A program made the translations under genes and the position numbers. Source: Clostridioides difficile ATCC 9689 = DSM 1296 (GTDB taxonomy: Bacteria; Bacillota; Clostridia; Peptostreptococcales; Peptostreptococcaceae). Taken from it: a stretch of 64,000 nucleotides of DNA. Position 1 is the first letter of the stretch; every line of letters starts with the position of its first letter. The notes below the pieces were generated by a model, which did no database searches, had not been told where the DNA came from, and saw only the letters and a program-made list of their open reading frames with translations. The DNA lies in the NCBI RefSeq assembly GCF_001077535.1, contig NZ_CP011968.1, forward strand, positions 496,001-560,000. Direction: 5' to 3'. Below are positions 58,486-64,000 of the stretch, in pieces.

Positions 58486-59110
58486 ATGGATTACAAAGAA
58501 ATCGTCTTTGATGTAGACGGCACATTGATTGATACTGAATACGCCATTTTACACTCTCTACAAGACACGATAAAACAAATCAATAGAAAGATAATTCCTA
58601 TCAAAGAATTGTCTTTTGCTTTAGGAATAACAGGCGAGGACGCTTTACGTTATTTGAAAATCGAAGATATAACAATTGCTCTATCAATGTGGGATAGGAA
58701 TATGGAAAAGTATAAGAATACAGTTCTTGTGTTCAAAGAAATAAAGGAAATGCTTACTGAACTCATAAAATTAAATATTGGCATTGGAATTGTTACATCC
58801 AAAACTCATGAAGAATTTAGAAACGATTTTCTGAGCTTTGACATAGCACCATACTTTAATACTGTAGTATGCTCCAATGACACTCTAGAGCATAAGCCAA
58901 AAGCAGTACCATTATTGAAATACATGGAACTGACAAAATGTCAAAACAATGAACTGCTTTATATTGGGGATAGTATATATGCAATGTGCCTATCGTGCAA
59001 ATGTTGATTTTGGACTGGTAAAATGGGGTTCTGGCGATAGAGTAAGCGCTGTAATATCTTTTACCACACCATTGGATTTGATAAGGCAACTATCTGTATC
59101 AAGCAACTAA
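58486..59110 (+). pseudogene. HAD-family phosphatase, frameshifted near its end
   Basis: The first frame (58486-59007) gives 173 residues with DVDGTLIDTEYA (motif I), GIVTSKTHEEF (motif II), EHKPKAVPLL (motif III) and YIGDS (motif IV). It then breaks at about 58978. The natural continuation lies in another frame, MQCAYRANVDFGLVKWGSGD and onward to a stop at 59108-59110, matching the usual GDSxxDxxxAxxA ending. A loss of about 5 bases at the ATATATG stretch would explain it. All catalytic motifs but the last loop stay in the first frame. It follows the Nudix gene by 19 bases. Confidence 0.75.
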
Positions 59111-59640
59111 CAATCATAGAAAATAGCAAAGTCAGCCAAGCCAGTCAATGGTCAAGATGAACGGCGCATTTCATGTGCCACCGTTGACAGCACCGTCTGA
59201 TTTTGCTGACGGGCAATCAAGATGGGAAAGCCCTAAAATGGCTTCCCGCCTATTTCAATTTTGAGAGGAAAATCCGTCTGCTTTTTCGTGAGTGTGGCTA
59301 CAAGTTGGAGCGTAGGATGAGGGACGGGAGCTTTCATATACACATGTATGCTGCTGAAACCCGCCCTGCGCTTGTGGCTTCACGCTATGCAATCACAGTC
59401 CTGTTTTCCTGCCGCTTCAAATGCCCTTGCCTTCCCTGACGGCAACGGCATTTTTACGGCAACGCCAACAGAGCGTATAACACACTACACTTTGCAAGTA
59501 AAGTCGTTTGCCAAGGGGAAAGCCCCTTTGGAAATTCCAGACAACAAAACAGTCTGAACACCTCGCGCTTTCCCTGTGCTTGATGTTTAGCTTTTATTTG
59601 TTGTAAGCAGCCCCGTTTCGTGGTCTGCGTGTAGTTCCTT
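59111..59640. other. G+C-rich island without a recognised gene
   Basis: The composition changes sharply here. In 59161-59220 I count 32 of 60 bases as G or C, against under 30% in most of the window. Two short overlapping frames are open on the plus strand (59203-59439 and 59348-59557), but neither has a convincing ribosome site or a family I know. The stretch ends as AT-rich sequence returns near 59650. It looks like a degraded foreign insertion. Confidence 0.65.
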
Positions 59641-59720
59641 GTAAACTGACCTAAGATTCATTAAATATAACTAAGTTATAATTAATATAATGTTGCATGG
59701 ATAAAAGGAGGGAAGCTGCA

Positions 59721-60581
59721 ATGTCTTACAAAGTAATTAATGTCATAACTGCTATTGACTATATAGAGGAGCATTTATCAGAAAAGCTGGATTTAGATAT
59801 AGTTGCTAATGCTGTTCATTACTCAAAATATCACCTGCATAGAACTTTCACAACTTCTGTTGGTCTAACAATGCATGATTACATAAAGCGGAGAAAGTTG
59901 ACAGAAGCAGCAAAATTATTGGTATTTTCAAAGAAACCAATTATTGAAATTGCATTGATAGCTGGATATGAAAGTCAACAGGCATTCACTTCTATATTTA
60001 AAGCTATGTATAAAAAATCTCCAAATAAATATAGGAAAGAACAAGAATTTTATCCTTTGCAGCTAAGATTTGTTTTGAAAAAAGATAACCTATTTTCAAA
60101 GAATGTACTAGAGTTGGAAAAAGAAATTAAACTTGCAAGTATGTCTGACATACCATTATGGATGAATTTAGTGAGATTAGTCATAGATGGATTTCCAAAT
60201 TTGCAAGAGGAAGAATATATATATCAATTAGAACAGTATATTTTAGAAGAAAGAGCTTTAATATTAAAACTTAATAATGTCGCTATTGCAAATATGGTGT
60301 TTAATAGAGAAACTAGAAGTATTGATTTTTTTGGAATACATCCACAGTATCGTAATTCAGACATTGCACAAGTGTTTTTGAAGAAAGTTATTGAAGATTT
60401 CTTGATAGATACAGATATTTCAATTACTACCTTTCGAGAGGGTGACAAAGCTGATACAGGACATAGAGATATGATAAAGAAGTTGGGCTTTGCAGAAGCA
60501 GAATTGCTTGTGGAATTTGGATATCCTACTCAAAAATTTATTCTTCCTTGTGTAGAAGAAAGAGATAATAGACAAAATTAA
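59721..60581 (+). CDS. AraC-type DNA-binding domain fused to an acetyltransferase-like domain
   Basis: An ATG at 59697 is in frame but AGGAGG at 59706-59711 fits the ATG at 59721 (286 residues). Residues about 5-105 are an N-terminal AraC domain: LDLDIVANAVHYSKYHLHRTF, IKRRKLTEAAKLLVFS, IEIALIAGYESQQAF and the family phrase KSPNKYR. The remaining 170 residues resemble a GNAT fold, with FFGIHPQYRNSDIAQVFLKK as the likely acetyl-CoA region and KLGFAEAELLVEFGYP at the end. The target is unknown. It begins just after the G+C-rich island. Confidence 0.75.
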   Translation: MSYKVINVITAIDYIEEHLSEKLDLDIVANAVHYSKYHLHRTFTTSVGLTMHDYIKRRKLTEAAKLLVFSKKPIIEIALIAGYESQQAFTSIFKAMYKKSPNKYRKEQEFYPLQLRFVLKKDNLFSKNVLELEKEIKLASMSDIPLWMNLVRLVIDGFPNLQEEEYIYQLEQYILEERALILKLNNVAIANMVFNRETRSIDFFGIHPQYRNSDIAQVFLKKVIEDFLIDTDISITTFREGDKADTGHRDMIKKLGFAEAELLVEFGYPTQKFILPCVEERDNRQN

Positions 60582-60838
60582 TTGTAGATTAAATGAAAAG
60601 TTTACCACATATTTTTTGTTTGAATTATTTTATATATAAGAGCATTTCTGCTTTTAATGTATTTTGCTTGTAAGTGTACTTATGGTAATAAATATAGAAA
60701 GATTTAGTTTTTTAAAAAAGGAACTTTAAAGCTAAAAAGCTAACATTTAAGTTAAATAGCAAGAATGATTAAAAACTCCAAAACACAATTAAGTATAATG
60801 ATTCAGTGTAAGTACTTAATTAACAAAGGAGGATTTAA

Positions 60839-62953
60839 ATGTCTGAAAATAAACAAGTAGTAAATTGCGATATTATTGCATCTAATTCTAAACATAATAT
60901 GTGTGAATATGATGCAGAGTTATTAACTTTTTTTCCAGATGAGATTGCACATCTAATAGAGATAAATAACAAGCTAGACAATGCTTTTAAGAAAGCTGAA
61001 AATCTTGTTGACAAGCTTGATAAGGATTATATGGACGCTAAAATGTATATGGTAAAAAATCGTGGTGAAATAGACCCACATGAAATGTTTCAAAATGAAC
61101 AAGGACTAAAACAAATAGATAACTATGGGGCTTTTATGGTAAAAGTTCGAGATAAGATTAATAAAATCAAAGATTCTCCATACTTTGCTAGAATAGATTT
61201 TAGGCTGAAAGATATGGATGATGAATCTAAGTATTATATTGGTAGATTTGCATTTGATTATGAAGATGAGCTTATAATACTTGACTGGCGTTCTCCAATT
61301 GCCAGTATGTTTTATGATTATGAAATCGGAAAAGCTGGATATGATGCTCCAATAGGATGGGTGGATGGAGAAATAACAAGAAAACGACAATTTAAAATTA
61401 AAAATGGAAAATTAGAATATGCACTAGAAAGTTCCATTAATATACAAGATGATATTCTTCAAAAAGAACTTAGTCACACTTCAGATGAAAAAATGAAGTC
61501 AATCATTTCAACAATACAAAAGGAACAAAATCAAATTATTAGAAATGATAAAGCTGATACACTGATTATTCAAGGGGTAGCTGGTTCTGGGAAAACATCT
61601 ATAGCATTACACAGAATTGCTTTTCTTCTTTATCGATTTAAAGATAAAATATCAGCAAATAATGTAATTATCCTATCACCTAATAAAGTCTTTGGAGACT
61701 ATATTTCCAATGTCCTTCCTGAGCTTGGAGAAGAGCCATTATGTGAATTAAGTTTTGAAAATATAGCAGAGGTACAATTAGATAGAGTTATTAATTTTGA
61801 AAGTGAGAAAGACCCATTAGAAATAAATGATGCTAAATGGTCTGAAAGAGTGCGTTTTAAATCTACACTTGATTTTGTAAAACTTATTGATGATTATATA
61901 AAACAAATGCCAAATAAGATTTTTATTCCAAAAGACTACACTTTTGGAAGTTTTACAGCTAAAAGTGACTGGATACAGAGTAGATTTGAGGCATATAATA
62001 GATATCCAGTTAAGAAGAGATTAGAGAAGGTAGCTGAAGACATTCATTATAAATTTGAATCAGATAATATTATGGAAGAAGATTTACCAAAGGTAAAAAG
62101 TATACTTAAAAGTTTGAATGGAATGTTGACAATAAAAAATACTCTTACACTATATAAGGATTTCTTTAAACAAATGAATATATCAAACATGTTTGTGATG
62201 GTAGAAAAGAAAACACTTGAATGGTCAGATGTATACCCATTTATATATATTCATGCTACATATGAAGGTATACAAGAAGATAAGATTATAAGGCATATTG
62301 TTATTGATGAAATGCAGGATTATACACCTATTCAATATGCTGTAATAAACTTACTTTTTAAGTGTAAAAAGACTATTCTTGGAGATTTTGGACAATTGGT
62401 TAATCCTAATCATACTCATACATTAGATGATATGAAACAGCTATATAATGATGGGGAATTAGTTATGTTGAACAAGAGTTACCGTTCTACTTTTGAGATT
62501 ATTAATTTCGCCAAAAAGATTCAAGACATATCTTCATTAGAGCCTATTGAACGACATGGTGAAGAACCAGCTTTATTAAAATGTAATAACGAGCAAGATG
62601 AAATAAATAAGATAAAAATAGAAATTGAAGAATTTAAAAAGAGTGATAATGCGACTCTTGGTATTATATTAAAGACAGATAATGACGCTAAAGCTGTATA
62701 TGATGCGTTAAGAGAAGAATATAGTGTTCACTTAATATCTTCTGAAAGTTCTAGCTTTACAAAAGGAGTATCCATAACTTCTATTAAAATGTCAAAAGGT
62801 TTAGAGTTTGATGAAGTTATTGTACCTTCAGTAAATAATAAAACATATTATAGTGATTATGACCGCAGTTTGTTATATATTGCCTGTACACGAGCTATGC
62901 ATAAACTTAAGTTGACATATACTTGTGAATTGACTCAACTTATAGATATGTAG
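60839..62953 (+). CDS. HelD-like superfamily 1 helicase (RNA polymerase recycling type)
   Basis: The protein has 704 residues with AAAGGAGG before its ATG. The N-terminal 100 residues form a long coiled coil. The ATPase core has Walker A GVAGSGKTSIALHRIAFLL near residue 246, Walker B VIDEMQDYTPIQ near 488, GDFGQLVNP, and VSITSIKMSKGLEFDEVIVP with YIACTRAMHKL near the end. The order and the N-terminal coiled coil fit HelD, which removes stalled RNA polymerase from DNA. A UvrD-like DNA helicase role is the alternative. It stands alone with its own terminator. Confidence 0.87.
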   Translation: MSENKQVVNCDIIASNSKHNMCEYDAELLTFFPDEIAHLIEINNKLDNAFKKAENLVDKLDKDYMDAKMYMVKNRGEIDPHEMFQNEQGLKQIDNYGAFMVKVRDKINKIKDSPYFARIDFRLKDMDDESKYYIGRFAFDYEDELIILDWRSPIASMFYDYEIGKAGYDAPIGWVDGEITRKRQFKIKNGKLEYALESSINIQDDILQKELSHTSDEKMKSIISTIQKEQNQIIRNDKADTLIIQGVAGSGKTSIALHRIAFLLYRFKDKISANNVIILSPNKVFGDYISNVLPELGEEPLCELSFENIAEVQLDRVINFESEKDPLEINDAKWSERVRFKSTLDFVKLIDDYIKQMPNKIFIPKDYTFGSFTAKSDWIQSRFEAYNRYPVKKRLEKVAEDIHYKFESDNIMEEDLPKVKSILKSLNGMLTIKNTLTLYKDFFKQMNISNMFVMVEKKTLEWSDVYPFIYIHATYEGIQEDKIIRHIVIDEMQDYTPIQYAVINLLFKCKKTILGDFGQLVNPNHTHTLDDMKQLYNDGELVMLNKSYRSTFEIINFAKKIQDISSLEPIERHGEEPALLKCNNEQDEINKIKIEIEEFKKSDNATLGIILKTDNDAKAVYDALREEYSVHLISSESSSFTKGVSITSIKMSKGLEFDEVIVPSVNNKTYYSDYDRSLLYIACTRAMHKLKLTYTCELTQLIDM

Positions 62954-63047
62954 ATTATATACTTAATTATGTAAGTGTTTACTTATATAAATATAACCTG
63001 TCAATAAAATTCATTAATAAATCAATAAAAACAATATTTGTAAAAGT

Positions 63048-63095
63048 AAAAGCTATAAATTATATATTAAATTTTATAATTTATAGCTTTTATAA
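63048..63095 (+). terminator. Terminator of the HelD-like gene
   Basis: A 17-bp A/T-rich stem (63048-63064 with 63075-63091) with a 10-base loop lies 95 bases after the stop. Confidence 0.75.
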
Positions 63096-63198
63096 TACTG
63101 CTTATCTTAATCCTCCCAATAGCAAAATAATTTTAAACATGCCATATTTTATAAATGTAATAACAATTATACAATTAAAATAACTTTCCCAAACTAAC

Positions 63199-63227
63199 TT
63201 GACATTTAAAACTTACTATTGTAATAT
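63199..63227 (+). promoter_or_regulatory. Sigma-A promoter of the beta-lactamase transcription unit
   Basis: TTGACA at 63199-63204 and TAATAT at 63222-63227 are separated by exactly 17 bases. All but the first three bases of the promoter lie inside the 56-bp palindrome. Confidence 0.75.
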
Positions 63228-63257
63228 TTAAATATTACAATAGTAAGTTTTAAATGT
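63202..63257. promoter_or_regulatory. 56-bp perfect palindrome over the bla promoter, probable BlaI operator
   Basis: All 28 base pairs match around the centre 63229/63230. Each half contains TTACTATTGTAA, itself a dyad, so a repressor dimer could bind on each side. C. difficile beta-lactamase is known to be controlled by a BlaI/BlaR pair; BlaI-type operators are built from TACTA/TGTA elements. Palindrome and promoter overlap are seen; BlaI binding is inferred. Confidence 0.7.
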
Positions 63258-63418
63258 GGAATCAATTATTATATCACAAATTAAAAGGAGGACAGGATGT
63301 TATTAATAGTTACTTAATTATCTTCGCAATAGGTTTAATCAACATAATTGTACTAGGTGAAGAAAATATAAGAGATACAGCTATTCATTTAGTCTTGTTT
63401 CTTATAAGTAGAACCTAG
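63254..63418 (+). CDS. Small membrane protein ORF upstream of the beta-lactamase
   Basis: The frame from an ATG at 63254 to the TAG at 63416-63418 gives 54 residues. The conserved-looking part is INSYLIIFAIGLINIIVLGE followed by a hydrophobic end, so it is a membrane peptide. Its start is unclear. A strong AGGAGG at 63286-63291 lies inside the frame, and the ATG it would serve (63297) is in another frame and stops after six codons. An ATT at 63302 or the leaderless-like ATG at 63254 are the in-frame options. C. difficile is known to have a small membrane protein gene here, before blaCDD. Confidence 0.5.
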   Translation: MWNQLLYHKLKGGQDVINSYLIIFAIGLINIIVLGEENIRDTAIHLVLFLISRT

Positions 63419-63442
63419 ATTGGAGTATATTACAAATAATGT

Positions 63443-63460
63443 CTACTATTTTAATAGTAG
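63443..63460. promoter_or_regulatory. Second candidate repressor box before the beta-lactamase gene
   Basis: CTACTATT-TT-AATAGTAG shares TACTATT and AATAGTA with the large palindrome at 63202. It lies 34 bases before the beta-lactamase ATG. Confidence 0.45.
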
Positions 63461-63494
63461 GTTATAAATTTAAATATGGGAGATGATATAAATT

Positions 63495-64000
63495 ATGAAA
63501 AGAAAAAAGAATTTTATTTGGATAGCTATCTTATTGGTTGGTGTAGTTATGGTAATGTATTATGTAGGGAAAAAACATAACGATATAAATCAAAAAACTG
63601 ATAAGAATTATATAAAATCTGAATTAAATAAGTCTGAATTAAATAAATCCAAAATTGAAAACAATAATAAAAACAAAAAAGAAAAAATTAATATGGTTGA
63701 CTATAGTGATTGTTTTGAAGGTATTAGTGGAGGAGCTATTTTTTATAATACTAAAAATAAAGAATATAATATATATAACAAAGAATTAATTGAAACAAGA
63801 AGGTCACCATGTTCTACTTTTAAAATAGTTTCAACTTTAATTGGTTTAGAAAAAGGGGTAATAAACTCAAAAGAATCAGTTATGGGATATGATGGTACAG
63901 AGTATCCAAATAAAAATTGGAATAAAAATCTTAGTTTAGAAGAGGCATTTAAGGAGTCTTGTGTTTGGTACTACAAAAAATTGATAGATAAAGTTGATGC
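63495..64000 (+). CDS. blaCDD: Class D beta-lactamase, CDD type (3' end outside window)
   Basis: The gene starts at 63495 with GGGAG upstream and runs out of the window after 168 codons. Residues 6-24 form a hydrophobic signal or lipoprotein-free anchor (FIWIAILLVGVVMVMYYVG), then a Lys/Asn-rich linker. The catalytic serine is Ser107 in SPCSTFKIV, the STFK motif of class D enzymes, preceded by GAIFYNTKNKEYNIYN. The second motif SCV occurs in KESCVWYY near residue 156. The KTG-type motif lies beyond the end. It hydrolyses beta-lactams outside the membrane. It is preceded by repressor-like palindromes. Confidence 0.9.
   Translation, partial: MKRKKNFIWIAILLVGVVMVMYYVGKKHNDINQKTDKNYIKSELNKSELNKSKIENNNKNKKEKINMVDYSDCFEGISGGAIFYNTKNKEYNIYNKELIETRRSPCSTFKIVSTLIGLEKGVINSKESVMGYDGTEYPNKNWNKNLSLEEAFKESCVWYYKKLIDKVD

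Noticed and set aside
59203-59557. Two overlapping ORFs in the G+C-rich island as genes
   Set aside because: They lack ribosome sites and recognisable domains, and long open frames are expected by chance in G+C-rich DNA.

Overview
The window is AT-rich, low-GC Firmicute DNA. Its gene content is that of Clostridioides difficile: the hadAIBC-acdB-etfBA leucine-reduction operon with divergent ldhA, the ord-ortAB-oraSE ornithine-fermentation operon, a type 2 cell-wall-binding (Cwp) protein, a C. difficile style type I toxin-antitoxin pair, and the start of a class D beta-lactamase of the CDD type. Assignments rest on reading motifs and gene order by eye; no database was searched.

Layout. 1-6.4 kb: the end of a metallophosphoesterase, an Asn/Lys-rich membrane protein, a methyltransferase, a deoxyribonucleotidase-like HAD protein, an unknown protein, an XRE-cupin regulator, an archaeal-type D-aminoacyl-tRNA deacylase and an EamA permease. 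6.5-10.9 kb: a beta-glucoside PTS operon (EIIBCA, 6-phospho-beta-glucosidase, BglG/LicT antiterminator) preceded by an antiterminator target overlapping a terminator. 11.2-14.3 kb: a 45-codon ORF, an asparagine-synthetase-like gene lacking the glutaminase N-terminus, then convergent radical SAM and ECF S-component genes. 14.6-26 kb: ldhA, the sigma-54-driven had operon, and a sigma-54 activator. 26-30.2 kb: fba, DUF1904, a pseudouridine synthase, a 23S rRNA methyltransferase with a codon-usage break at its 3' end, then remnants of a tyrosine integrase and an IS256-type transposase. 30.2-33.9 kb: a YHYH protein, DUF4236, a Cwp27-like gene split by an in-frame stop, and a type I toxin-antitoxin module. 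33.9-44.8 kb: L-rhamnose catabolism (rhaM, AraC regulators, rhaBAD), an NhaC antiporter with a PLP gamma-lyase, and a nuclease-like/DUF2075 P-loop protein. 45.2-56.5 kb: an OrdR-like sigma-54 activator and the complete ornithine pathway with reactivase, racemase and NhaC antiporter. 56.6-64 kb: small accessory genes (GyrI-like, VOC, Nudix), a frameshifted HAD gene, a G+C-rich island of about 0.5 kb, an AraC-acetyltransferase fusion, a HelD-like helicase, and blaCDD behind a 56-bp perfect palindrome lying over its promoter.

How the genes work together. Two Stickland modules dominate. had/ldhA reduces leucine-derived 2-oxoisocaproate to isocaproyl-CoA as an electron sink. ord/ort/ora degrades ornithine to alanine and acetyl-CoA. 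Each has a -24/-12 promoter and an enhancer-binding activator next to it, so both probably answer to SigL. Sugar modules for beta-glucosides and rhamnose carry their own local regulators. The most unusual signals are regulatory or scar-like: the chimeric-looking methyltransferase 3' end beside an integrase remnant, two very long perfect palindromes (39681-39724 and 63202-63257), tandem repeats that begin over the stop codons of two genes, the duplicated start region of the Cys-less asparagine-synthetase-like gene, and the toxin-antitoxin pair.
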